Source: an uncultured Erythrobacter sp. (GTDB lineage Bacteria; Pseudomonadota; Alphaproteobacteria; Sphingomonadales; Sphingomonadaceae). Taken from it: a DNA stretch of 64,000 nucleotides. Shown in pieces: positions 52,678-59,924 of the stretch. The notes beneath the pieces are model-generated. The model ran no database searches. It saw only the letters and a list, made by a program, of their open reading frames with translations, and was not told the DNA's origin. A program made the translations under genes and the position numbers. Where the stretch lies: contig CANLZP010000002.1 of the NCBI GenBank assembly GCA_947495695.1, positions 62,001 through 126,000 on the forward strand, written 5' to 3'. Positions within the stretch are counted from its first letter, which is position 1; the number at the start of each line of letters is the position of its first letter.

Positions 52678-53663
52678 TGTCCACCAACAAGGGCCTTGCT
52701 TTGGTCAATCGAGACGATGACGGGGTCAATCAAGACTTCCGCAGTGATGTGCTGGCAGGCCTGTCAGAGGCGCAGAAGGCAATTCCTGCGCGCTGGCTGT
52801 ATGACGATGCTGGATCGCAATTGTTCGAAGATATCACCCAGCTCGCCGAATATTATCCAACCCGCGCGGAAACCCAGATATTGCGCGATCGCTCAGCCGA
52901 ATTTGCAGAGCGGATCGGGGCTGGTCGTGCCGTGGTGGAATTTGGTTCAGGCAGCTCGGTAAAAACGCCTCTTTTGCTAAGCGCGATAGACCCTGCGGCT
53001 TATGTCCCGCTCGACATTTCAGGTGATTTCCTGCGCGCCTCTGCAGAAGCTTTGTCTCAGAAGTTTCCGGGCCTTCCGGTCTATCCGGTTGAGGCCGATT
53101 TCATGCGTCATGTCGCCTTGCCCCAAGCGGTTGAAGGCCTGCCCAAACTCGGATTCTTCCCTGGATCAACCATCGGCAATATGGTCGCGCGAACCTCGGT
53201 CGACTTGCTGCGCACCATGCGCGAAACCTTGGGAGAAGGCTCGCAATTGTTGATCGGGATGGACCTGATCAAGGACAAAGATGTGTTGATCGCAGCCTAT
53301 GATGACGAAGCGGGCATCACGGCTGAATTCAACCTCAATCTGGTGCGCCGGATCAATCGCGAGTTGGACGGCGATATTCCCGTTGATGCGCTGAAACATG
53401 TCGCCTGCTGGAACGATTCAATGGCCCGCATTGAGATGCATCTGGAGGCGCGGCAAGATATTACATTCCAGCTAGCTGGACGCAGCTTTGCGATGAAGCA
53501 GGGCGAGATCATCCACACCGAAAACAGCCACAAATTCAGCCGCCGCACCTCGCAAACATTGCTGCTTGCCGGAGGCTGGACCCCGGTAGCACGCTGGCTG
53601 GATGATCAAGAACGGTTCTCGCTCATATTGGCCGAGGCCACGGTTCCGCGCAGCGCGCCTTGA
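52677..53663 (+). CDS. egtD: L-histidine N(alpha)-methyltransferase EgtD
   Basis: A 328-residue SAM methyltransferase that trimethylates histidine to hercynine for EgtB. Conserved blocks are IPARWLYDDAGSQLFEDITQLAEYYPTRAE, VVEFGSGSSVKTPLLLSAI, LGFFPGSTIGN and LIGMDLIKDKDVLIAAYDD. ATG 52677 follows egtB through a TGATG overlap. No egtA, egtC or egtE gene is in the window, so later steps must be encoded elsewhere or done differently. Confidence 0.95.
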   Translation: MSTNKGLALVNRDDDGVNQDFRSDVLAGLSEAQKAIPARWLYDDAGSQLFEDITQLAEYYPTRAETQILRDRSAEFAERIGAGRAVVEFGSGSSVKTPLLLSAIDPAAYVPLDISGDFLRASAEALSQKFPGLPVYPVEADFMRHVALPQAVEGLPKLGFFPGSTIGNMVARTSVDLLRTMRETLGEGSQLLIGMDLIKDKDVLIAAYDDEAGITAEFNLNLVRRINRELDGDIPVDALKHVACWNDSMARIEMHLEARQDITFQLAGRSFAMKQGEIIHTENSHKFSRRTSQTLLLAGGWTPVARWLDDQERFSLILAEATVPRSAP

Positions 53664-53707
53664 TCAGATTATCCGAAACATCCCATGCGCTCGCGCATTG
53701 AGGGTCC

Positions 53708-54676
53708 ATGAGCAATCAAGAAAAGCATATCGCTGTGATCGGCGCGGGCATGGCGGGGCTGGCTTGCGCCGCAAAGCTGGCGGCCAGCGGTGCCAAGGTC
53801 ACTGTTTTCGATAAAGGCCGCGGGCCGGGCGGAAGAATGGCAGCGCGACGGGCAGAGATTGCTGGCAATCTGGCGTCATTTGACCATGGAGCACAATCCT
53901 TCTCGGCCAAGAATCCTGCATTTGCGCAGGCAGTGGCCGATTGGCACGATCAGGGCGTAATTGCCCCGTGGCCAGCGCGAGGCGATGGCGAATGGGTGGG
54001 CGTACCCGGCATGAACGGACCGTTGCGTGCCATGGCGCAAACACTGGATGTGCACTGGGGCACGCGTGTCCATTCGGTTGAGCGATCAGGTGAGGGCTGG
54101 TTGGTGATCTCGGACGACAGGCAGACCTTTGTCTCTGATGTGGCTGTTGCAATTCCCGCCGAGCAAGCAAGTGTATTGTTGGGCAACTGCGCCCCGTCAT
54201 TCGCCAGCATTGCCGACAGCATCACCTCTAGCCCATGCTGGGCCGTCATGGCGGGTTTTGCGACTCGACTTCCGGTTGATCGCGACTGGCTGCAATTTGA
54301 CGAAGCAAGCGCGTCGATCGCAAGCGCAGCGCGCAATTCAGCCAAGCCGCATCGCAGCGGAACCGAGACCTGGCTGTTGCATGCCAGTGCAGGGCATTCC
54401 GCTGCTAATCTTGAGCAAGACCCGAATGATATTGCGCCTGAATTGTTGGCAGCCTTCTTCCAGCAGGCGGGCATTGATCCTGTCGCACCGCTGCATCTGG
54501 TGGCCCATCGCTGGCGCTATGCCTTGCCTTTGATCGATCAGACTGGCGCAGGTGATGGCGCTGCGCGATGGGATGCAGAGCACCGCATAGGAATTGCCGG
54601 TGACTATCTTGCAGCGCCCAATGTTGAGGGCGCTTGGCTGTCTGGACAGGCGCTGGCGGACCAGATTCTGGGCTGA
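53708..54676 (+). CDS. FAD-dependent oxidoreductase, renalase-like
   Basis: A 322-residue flavoprotein. The N-terminal Rossmann motif is IAVIGAGMAGLACAAKLAASG, with a GRGPGGRMAARR dinucleotide-binding extension and FDHGAQSFSA. A second FAD contact lies at the C-terminus in IGIAGDYLAAPNVEGAWLSGQALAD. These match bacterial renalase-like amine oxidase proteins (NAD(P)/FAD-dependent), which repair aberrant NAD(P)H isomers; that role is inferred. It lies 44 bp after egtD on the same strand. Confidence 0.85.
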   Translation: MSNQEKHIAVIGAGMAGLACAAKLAASGAKVTVFDKGRGPGGRMAARRAEIAGNLASFDHGAQSFSAKNPAFAQAVADWHDQGVIAPWPARGDGEWVGVPGMNGPLRAMAQTLDVHWGTRVHSVERSGEGWLVISDDRQTFVSDVAVAIPAEQASVLLGNCAPSFASIADSITSSPCWAVMAGFATRLPVDRDWLQFDEASASIASAARNSAKPHRSGTETWLLHASAGHSAANLEQDPNDIAPELLAAFFQQAGIDPVAPLHLVAHRWRYALPLIDQTGAGDGAARWDAEHRIGIAGDYLAAPNVEGAWLSGQALADQILG

Positions 54677-54738
54677 TGTCTTACGAATTGCTGGCGCGGT
54701 TCATGGACGGTTGGTGAGGTATTCCCTATATCGGGGAC

Positions 54739-55410
54739 ATGTCGATCCAGAACCTTTGGAACAATATCGCAGCCTCGATCAGCGCCATACCGCGCTCTGA
54801 ACTGCTGATCATTGCCTTGGGCGCCATGTTGGTTGGCTGGATCGGTGCCTTGCTGATCAAGCGCAAGGTTCCGATGGGTCGTTATGTCCGCACGGGCAGC
54901 ACCGTGGTGCTGGTGGGGGTATTGGTCACTGTCATCCTGCAATTGTCTCGATTTGATCCGAGGCTCGAAGTGGCCGTTCCCCAGCTGGGCTTGCCCGAAC
55001 AAGTGGTGGAAGGCGGCGAAACGCGCATCCCGATGGCGGCAGATGGCCATTTTTGGCTGCGCGCAGAATTGAACGGTGTTCCGGCTAATTTCCTGGTCGA
55101 TACCGGAGCAACCCTTACCGCAGTTTCCAGCGATTTGGCGCACAAAGCAGACTTGCGAGCAAGGCGCGGGGGCCTGCCGATCCAGATCGGCACAGCCAAC
55201 GGGCCCGTTGCAGCGCAGGTAGCCAGCAGCAATGAGCTGCGCTTTGGCAATGTCTCGGCTCGAGGGCTGGACGTGGTGATCGTCCCGACTTTGGGCGAAA
55301 CCAATGTGGTGGGCATGAATTTGCTCTCTCGCCTTGCTAGCTGGCGGGTCGAGGGGCGCACCATGATATTGGTGCCCAACAATCCGCAAGCACCAATCGA
55401 GCTGCGCTGA
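54739..55410 (+). CDS. Membrane-anchored clan AA aspartic protease (TIGR02281-like)
   Basis: A 223-residue protein with two N-terminal hydrophobic helices (about residues 20-40 and 53-70) and a retropepsin-like domain. The domain holds the active Asp121 in FLVDTGATLTAVS and a C-terminal VVGMNLLSRLASWRVEG strand. Such single-domain retropepsins dimerise to form the active site. The biological substrate is unknown. ATG 54739 lies 62 bp after the flavoprotein stop on the same strand. Confidence 0.87.
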   Translation: MSIQNLWNNIAASISAIPRSELLIIALGAMLVGWIGALLIKRKVPMGRYVRTGSTVVLVGVLVTVILQLSRFDPRLEVAVPQLGLPEQVVEGGETRIPMAADGHFWLRAELNGVPANFLVDTGATLTAVSSDLAHKADLRARRGGLPIQIGTANGPVAAQVASSNELRFGNVSARGLDVVIVPTLGETNVVGMNLLSRLASWRVEGRTMILVPNNPQAPIELR

Positions 55411-55510
55411 GGCCAACTGCCGGTTTCGGCACAGCCCCCCTCAATAGGATGAGTGGACCCCGCATCGCCCACAGCATAGCTCTGGCGCATATTGTTTTGG
55501 GAGAATTTGC

Positions 55511-56284
55511 ATGCATGCCTTGTTTGATCTGGCCGGAAAAACGGCTGTCGTCACCGGAGCGGGACGCGGAATTGGCGAGGGTATCGCCAGCCTGTTGGCA
55601 GAGGCCGGGGCCAATGTGGTTTGTGCTGCGCGCTCTGTCGATCAGATCGAAAACACCACCAATGCGATCAACGCTGCCCATGCGGGTAACAATGAAGGTG
55701 GCCGCGCCATTTACCACCAGACCGACGTGTCTGACCCAGACGCCATGAAGGCGTTGGCGCAGCGCGCGGTGGACGAATTTGGCGGGTTGGACATTTGGGT
55801 GAACAATGCCGGCGGGTCGCTGGTTTCAGCCCCGATGGTCGAACTGCCGATCGAAGAATGGGACAAGACACTGGCGGTCAATCTGTCCTCCGTTTTCTAC
55901 AGCATTCGCGCCGCTGTTCCGCATTTGCGTGACAAGAGCGCGATCGTGAACATCTCCTCGCTCGCCGGGCTGGAGCCATTCCCCGGCAGCGGCCATTACA
56001 GCGCGGCCAAAGCGGGCGTAAACATGATCACCAAGACGCTCTCGATGGAACTCGGCCCCAAGACCCGGATTAACACCATTATGCCGGGCTTTGTCCCCAC
56101 CGATACGGTGAAGAAGGCGCTGAGCATGGAGGATGAAGACTTTATCCAGCTGGAAAAGGATTTGAACTTGCCAGCAGGCCGTCTGGGCACGCCGCAAGAT
56201 ATCGCTGCCTTGGTGCTGTATCTGGTGTCGCCCGGTTCGGAATGGATCACGGGCCAGAACATCGCCCTCTCCGGTAAGCCATAG
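55511..56284 (+). CDS. SDR-family oxidoreductase (FabG-like)
   Basis: A 257-residue short-chain dehydrogenase with cofactor motif VVTGAGRGIGEGIA at residues 13-26, NNAGGSLVS, the catalytic Ser in NISSLAGLEP, and Tyr-x-x-x-Lys in SGHYSAAKAGVN. The C-terminus SPGSEWITGQNIALSGKP is typical of FabG/glucose dehydrogenase-like enzymes. GGGAGAA precedes the ATG. The last codons and 3' flank are duplicated as a 17-bp tandem repeat (listed separately). Confidence 0.9.
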   Translation: MHALFDLAGKTAVVTGAGRGIGEGIASLLAEAGANVVCAARSVDQIENTTNAINAAHAGNNEGGRAIYHQTDVSDPDAMKALAQRAVDEFGGLDIWVNNAGGSLVSAPMVELPIEEWDKTLAVNLSSVFYSIRAAVPHLRDKSAIVNISSLAGLEPFPGSGHYSAAKAGVNMITKTLSMELGPKTRINTIMPGFVPTDTVKKALSMEDEDFIQLEKDLNLPAGRLGTPQDIAALVLYLVSPGSEWITGQNIALSGKP

Positions 56285-56304
56285 GGCCCGGCAAGCCATA
56301 GGGC
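56271..56304 (+). repeat. 17-bp tandem duplication across the SDR stop codon
   Basis: CCGGTAAGCCATAGGGC (56271-56287) is followed at once by CCGGCAAGCCATAGGGC (56288-56304), a 16/17 match. The first copy contains the stop TAG. The second lies just outside the gene. Confidence 0.85.
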
Positions 56305-56370
56305 GAAATGGGCTGAGGTCTGCTCCCGTCTTGGGGGTAGGTCAGGCCTACAATTGAATGCCAGAAGCAA

Positions 56371-56387
56371 AGTGGTTGGGGTGGCAG
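56371..56387 (+). repeat. Direct copy of the tRNA-Gln 3' end (att-like site)
   Basis: AGTGGTTGGGGTGGCAG matches AGTGGCTGGGGTGGCAG at the tRNA-Gln 3' end (58421-58437) in 16 of 17 positions and in the same orientation. The only mismatch is the discriminator base. It contains the complement of the tRNA's last T-arm bases, acceptor strand and CCA. It lies 2.05 kb from the tRNA, with the multicopper oxidase gene between, the layout produced by site-specific integration at a tRNA 3' end. Confidence 0.6.
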
Positions 56388-56463
56388 TCTTGAACGCCTG
56401 TTCTCAAACTTGCCTGTAGGCGGATTTGAAGTTCCTATTTTCAGCATAGGGCAGCCACCCCAA
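56376..56463. repeat. Large imperfect palindrome (10-bp terminal arms)
   Basis: TTGGGGTGGC (56376-56385) and GCCACCCCAA (56454-56463) are perfect inverted arms about 68 bp apart. Inner segments partly pair as well (CGCCT / AGGCG near 56396 and 56418). The left arm is part of the tRNA-derived repeat. Confidence 0.55.
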
Positions 56464-56472
56464 AGCGGACTG

Positions 56473-56497
56473 TTCGCTTACGACCCACTTTCGGACG
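56473..56497 (+). repeat. Diverged direct repeat, left copy
   Basis: This 25-bp stretch (starting TTCGCTTACGACCC and ending GGACG) has a related 27-bp partner at 58293-58319 in the same orientation. The order of shared blocks is kept (TTC, GCTT, ACCC, TT, GACG) with small changes and two extra bases in the right copy. The two lie just outside the multicopper oxidase gene. Confidence 0.45.
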
Positions 56498-56621
56498 TTA
56501 AGCGTCTGCTTATGACTTCGGGGTTGCTTGGGCTGCCTTGGGTCGGGATGGGACGCGCATTCTCGAAAGCGTGCTACTCATAATTAAGGGCAATGGAGGA
56601 TTAATGGAAAAGCAATGCTAG

Positions 56622-58187
56622 CTATTTCACAATCTCCACAGCTTGCATCATGCCGCGATCCTCGTGATTGAGAATGTGACAATGGAGCACGAACTTTCCG
56701 TCGAAGTCTTCGTAGCGCATCCGAATCTTTCTTGGTCCGCGCGTTGTCAGCCCCAGAGTATCTCGCCAGATGACCTCTGGATTCCCAAATGGGTCATCGC
56801 GGGTGACTTGAAACGAATTCACATGGATATGAAACGGGTGAAACCTTTCGAGTGAATCAGGCTCCACCCCGACTGTCCATTCCTCAACAGCGCCAAGCTT
56901 GAGTGTTCGGACTTCTCCTTCTCCGAACACCTTGCCGTCGACCATGTATCTCCTCACCTCGTCTTCATCGGCCTCGACCGAAAACATCATTCGCTGCTCG
57001 CCTTGGATTTCTTCATCAGTGATCGGCTCGAACGGCACCAGATCAGCCAGTTGCCCTTTGTCACAGGGAAGCTCCATCTCCATGGGTTCGCCCTCAACAA
57101 CAATTCTGGCGATATATTGCCGCGAGTCATCCTCGCCATCAGAGCGGTCGCCGCGCAATACTGCAAACTCTCTCAGCCAGTAGACGGCACGCGTTTCTCC
57201 AGCTTCGAGTGGGATCGCCTTTACAAGCACGTCAGACCGCTGGCCTTCCCAAAGGTCAAGCCGTTCCCATGGGCTACATTTGCCCAAAGCAATGCCATCT
57301 GTAGCTATCTCATTCAGTTTGTGACCATCTAGGCCAATAACGACAGGGATGCCTGAAAACCCTGATATGAAGCGGAAACGTCTAACCTCACCGGGTCGCA
57401 TGGTAATGGTAGGAACCAGCTGCCCATTGATTGTCATGTGGCGCTTCAGTTCGCGATACCATACGGATGTACTGTCAACGAGCGCAAAATCTTCTATTTC
57501 TCCATCTTCGTCGTAGGGTATTTGCTGCAGCAGCATTATATGTTCTTCGGCGGCGGCAATCCCCGGCACTTCATCAAGTCCGCCCTCAATGATCAAGCTG
57601 CCAGCCATTCCACTGGCTACCTGTATCGCGGTCGATCCGTGAACATGCGGGTGATACCAGAATGTTCCGGGAGGATGGTCTTCCGGGATTTTGACACGGA
57701 CCTGATAGTCGCCACCAGGTGGCATTCTGCGCAATACGTTATCCGAAATTCCCTTGGGATCTACATGCAGGCCATGAGTATGGATGTTGGTCGTATTGAA
57801 ATGGTGAGGATGATTGTGGTCCGCAGGCATGTCATCTGGGTTTGGCGGCAGCATATTGCGAACGGTCATATTTAGGACATCGCCCGGCTTCAGACGCAGC
57901 GTCGGGCCTATAAATTGGCCATTGTAGCTTCGATGTGTGATGCGACACCCAGCGATCTCGCTGGTACCGTATTTGACGTCTAGGACGATGTCGAGTTCGC
58001 CATTCTCGGACTGAACCTCTGGGGGACGTTCGAAGGTATCCAGGCCATGCACGTCAATATCGATGGGGCCGGGGGCACAAGCATCAGCTACAGCATCCAA
58101 TTTCTCCGCAGACGAAGGAATGTGAGAAATTGATACTAGTGCGATTGCTGCCGCAATCCATTTCCCGTTACCGACGATAGTGTACAT
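56622..58187 (-). CDS. Multicopper oxidase
   Basis: A 521-residue exported copper protein with a Sec-type signal peptide ending about residue 27 (IPSSA). Copper-ligand motifs are complete: HTHGLH (136-141), WYHPHVHG (177-184), HPFHIHVN near 450 and HCHILNHEDRGMM (502-514), with Met513 as probable T1 axial ligand. Three cupredoxin domains can be traced. It could oxidise Cu(I), Mn(II), Fe(II) or phenolic compounds; the sequence does not decide. It stands alone between a tRNA-Gln gene and a copy of that tRNA's 3' end. Its flanks carry repeats, and its codon and base use look somewhat more AT-rich by eye than its neighbours, suggesting acquisition. Confidence 0.92.
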   Translation of the reverse strand: MYTIVGNGKWIAAAIALVSISHIPSSAEKLDAVADACAPGPIDIDVHGLDTFERPPEVQSENGELDIVLDVKYGTSEIAGCRITHRSYNGQFIGPTLRLKPGDVLNMTVRNMLPPNPDDMPADHNHPHHFNTTNIHTHGLHVDPKGISDNVLRRMPPGGDYQVRVKIPEDHPPGTFWYHPHVHGSTAIQVASGMAGSLIIEGGLDEVPGIAAAEEHIMLLQQIPYDEDGEIEDFALVDSTSVWYRELKRHMTINGQLVPTITMRPGEVRRFRFISGFSGIPVVIGLDGHKLNEIATDGIALGKCSPWERLDLWEGQRSDVLVKAIPLEAGETRAVYWLREFAVLRGDRSDGEDDSRQYIARIVVEGEPMEMELPCDKGQLADLVPFEPITDEEIQGEQRMMFSVEADEDEVRRYMVDGKVFGEGEVRTLKLGAVEEWTVGVEPDSLERFHPFHIHVNSFQVTRDDPFGNPEVIWRDTLGLTTRGPRKIRMRYEDFDGKFVLHCHILNHEDRGMMQAVEIVK

Positions 58188-58292
58188 GCAAACGTTCCCC
58201 CCAGAACCGTTTGAACAACCCTAACAGCAAGTGACGCCGTTTGGGAAGAGATGCTCAAGTTTCCAGAGCGGATGTTGAAAACGGGCACCAAC

Positions 58293-58319
58293 TTCCGCTT
58301 TCCACCCCAATTCTAGACG
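58293..58319 (+). repeat. Diverged direct repeat, right copy
   Basis: Partner of the repeat at 56473-56497. It begins TTCCGCTTTCCACCCC and ends TAGACG. It also contains CCACCCCAA, the complement of the tRNA-derived TTGGGGTGG motif seen at the left edge. Confidence 0.45.
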
Positions 58320-58329
58320 CAGATTGGGG
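58305..58329 (-). other. Hairpin downstream of tRNA-Gln
   Basis: CCCCAAT (58305-58311) and ATTGGGG (58323-58329) form a perfect 7-bp stem with an 11-bp loop about 94 bp past the tRNA 3' end on the minus strand. No T-run follows, so a terminator role is only possible. Confidence 0.3.
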
Positions 58330-58422
58330 CAGTGACCTGCCTCACAATCTTGGCCCACAAAGCTGGCCCACGGGCAGTGGCTTTGGCGATCCAGTCGCAT
58401 GAATTTGCAATGAAAAGAGAAG

Positions 58423-58497
58423 TGGCTGGGGTGGCAGGGATCGAACCTGCGAATGCCGCTACCAAAAAGCGGTGCCTTACCACTTGGCCACACCCCA
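58423..58497 (-). tRNA. tRNA-Gln (anticodon UUG)
   Basis: The minus strand reads a complete cloverleaf. The acceptor stem is TGGGGTG/CACCCCA, with discriminator G and an encoded CCA. The D-arm is around GGCCAAGTGGTAAGGC. The anticodon stem is CCGCT/AGCGG with loop TTTTGGT, giving UUG for CAA glutamine codons. The T-arm is GCAGG TTCGATC CCTGC. The 3' end is partly duplicated at 56371-56387. Confidence 0.95.
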
Positions 58498-58606
58498 GCA
58501 GCCTCACACGGATGCGAGGACGGCCCCCCTATAACGCCCACTTCGCGAAAGGGAAGGGCCAATGCACTGCTTTGCGATGGTTTTTACCCCATCGATGGAT
58601 CATTGA

Positions 58607-59461
58607 TCAAAACTTCTTGCCGTCAAAGTCTGCGGCAGAGTGGCGTTCGGGCAATTGCTCGTTCTCTTCACCCCAAACCTTGTTGACGATCCGGCCTCGG
58701 CGAACCGCCGGACGGGCCGAGATTTCCTGCACCCAGCGACCGACATTTTTGTACTCGTCAATCGACAGGAAGGTTTTGGCATCATTGTAGATAGCGCCAT
58801 AGATGAAGGGCGCCAGCCAAGGGTAATTGGCGATGTCGGCGATGGTGTATTCGTCGCCGGCCAGGAAGCGGGTTTTGCCCAATTGTTGGTCTGCCACATC
58901 AAAGATGCGCTTCACTTCCATGGCGTAGCGATTGATCGGATATTCGTATTTTTCCGGTGCATAGGCATAGAAATGGCCAAAGCCGCCGCCAATGAAGGGG
59001 CCGGTTCCAACTTGCCATGCGACCCAGCTCAGCACTTCGGCCCGTGCGGCAGGATCGGTTGGAAGGAATTCCCCGAACTTTTCCGCCAAGTGGATCAGGA
59101 TCGCCGCAGATTCAAAGATACGGAACGGCTTGTCACCGCTCTTGTCGATCATCGCAGGGATCTTGGAATTGGGGTTGATGCCAACAAAGCCGCTGGTGAA
59201 TTGCTCGCCCGCGCCAATATTCACGGTGTAGGCGTCATATTCAGCGCCCGTGTGGCCCAGCTCCAGCAGCTCTTCCAGCATCACCGTAACCTTCACCCCA
59301 TTGGGCGTGGCCAATGAATGCAGCTGAAAAGGATTGTCGCCCTCGGGAAGGTCCTTGTCCTCGCGCGCACCGGCTGTGGGCCGATTGATGTTGGCAAAGC
59401 GGCCGCCATTTTCGGAATCATAGGTCCATACGGCGGGCGGAGTGTAGGTGGGATCGGCCAT
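58607..59461 (-). CDS. yghU: Glutathione S-transferase family, YghU-like disulfide-bond oxidoreductase
   Basis: A 284-residue protein of the Nu-class GST group. The N-terminus TYTPPAVWTYDSENGGRFANINRP is the YghU/YfcG hallmark. The thioredoxin-like half contains HSLATPNGVKVTVMLEELLE, NPNSKIPAMID and FESAAILIHLAEKFG, and a helical C-domain has GFGHFYAYAPEKYEYPINRYAMEV. YghU uses two glutathiones to reduce disulfides such as 2-hydroxyethyl disulfide. It is monocistronic and divergent from the NAD synthase gene. Confidence 0.9.
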   Translation of the reverse strand: MADPTYTPPAVWTYDSENGGRFANINRPTAGAREDKDLPEGDNPFQLHSLATPNGVKVTVMLEELLELGHTGAEYDAYTVNIGAGEQFTSGFVGINPNSKIPAMIDKSGDKPFRIFESAAILIHLAEKFGEFLPTDPAARAEVLSWVAWQVGTGPFIGGGFGHFYAYAPEKYEYPINRYAMEVKRIFDVADQQLGKTRFLAGDEYTIADIANYPWLAPFIYGAIYNDAKTFLSIDEYKNVGRWVQEISARPAVRRGRIVNKVWGEENEQLPERHSAADFDGKKF

Positions 59462-59621
59462 TGCTTGCGGCTCCTTCAGGAGAGTTTTTTCGCGTTACCA
59501 AAACAATTGGGGCCTGAGCGCGGTCTTGGCAAGACCAGCGTGGGCTGCACCGATGCGGAATTGCTTTTCGGCCTGAAATTACAACTTGTCGGCGGTATCC
59601 TTTTCGGATACTCAGCGACCT

Positions 59622-59924
59622 ATGCATTTGGCAGGTCACAAAATTCGCCAATGGCGAGAGGCGCATGATCCACCGCTTTCGGCGGAGGAATTTGGTGCGC
59701 AATTCTGTGATCCCGATGGGAAAGCATGGCCCAGCCGGACGGTTTATGGGTGGGAGGCAAAGGGTAAGGTTGCCCGACCCAAGGTACAAAAGCGCTTGGC
59801 CAAGCTGGGCATTTGCCAGCCATCGGACTGGATCGACAATGCGCCGCCGGACGCAGCCGAGAAAAGCCCGGCCAAACGACCAAACCCTTCCAATTCTTCA
59901 CATTCTACCAAAAAGGCATCGCGA
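59622..59924 (+). other. HTH-like (XRE-type) segment in frame upstream of nadE
   Basis: Starts MHLAGHKIRQWREAHDPPLS and keeps the pattern of small XRE-like regulators through KVQKRLAKLGICQPSDW. A stop that would normally end such a protein is absent, so the frame runs into NadE. It may be a fused domain, a readthrough, or a gene whose stop was lost. No strong ribosome binding site precedes the ATG at 59622; a TTG at 59586 is an alternative. Confidence 0.5.

Larger units (their letters stand above)
56285..56621. other. 337-bp intergenic region at left edge of the multicopper oxidase cassette
   Basis: No gene was recognised. It contains the second copy of the tandem duplication, a partial copy of the tRNA-Gln 3' end (56371-56387), a large imperfect palindrome (56376-56463) and one copy of a repeat that recurs at 58293-58319. 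These are listed separately. Confidence 0.5.

Noticed and set aside
58305..58329. Hairpin after tRNA-Gln as a terminator.
   Set aside because: No T-run follows on the minus strand and it is about 94 bp from the tRNA end; kept only as an unexplained structure.
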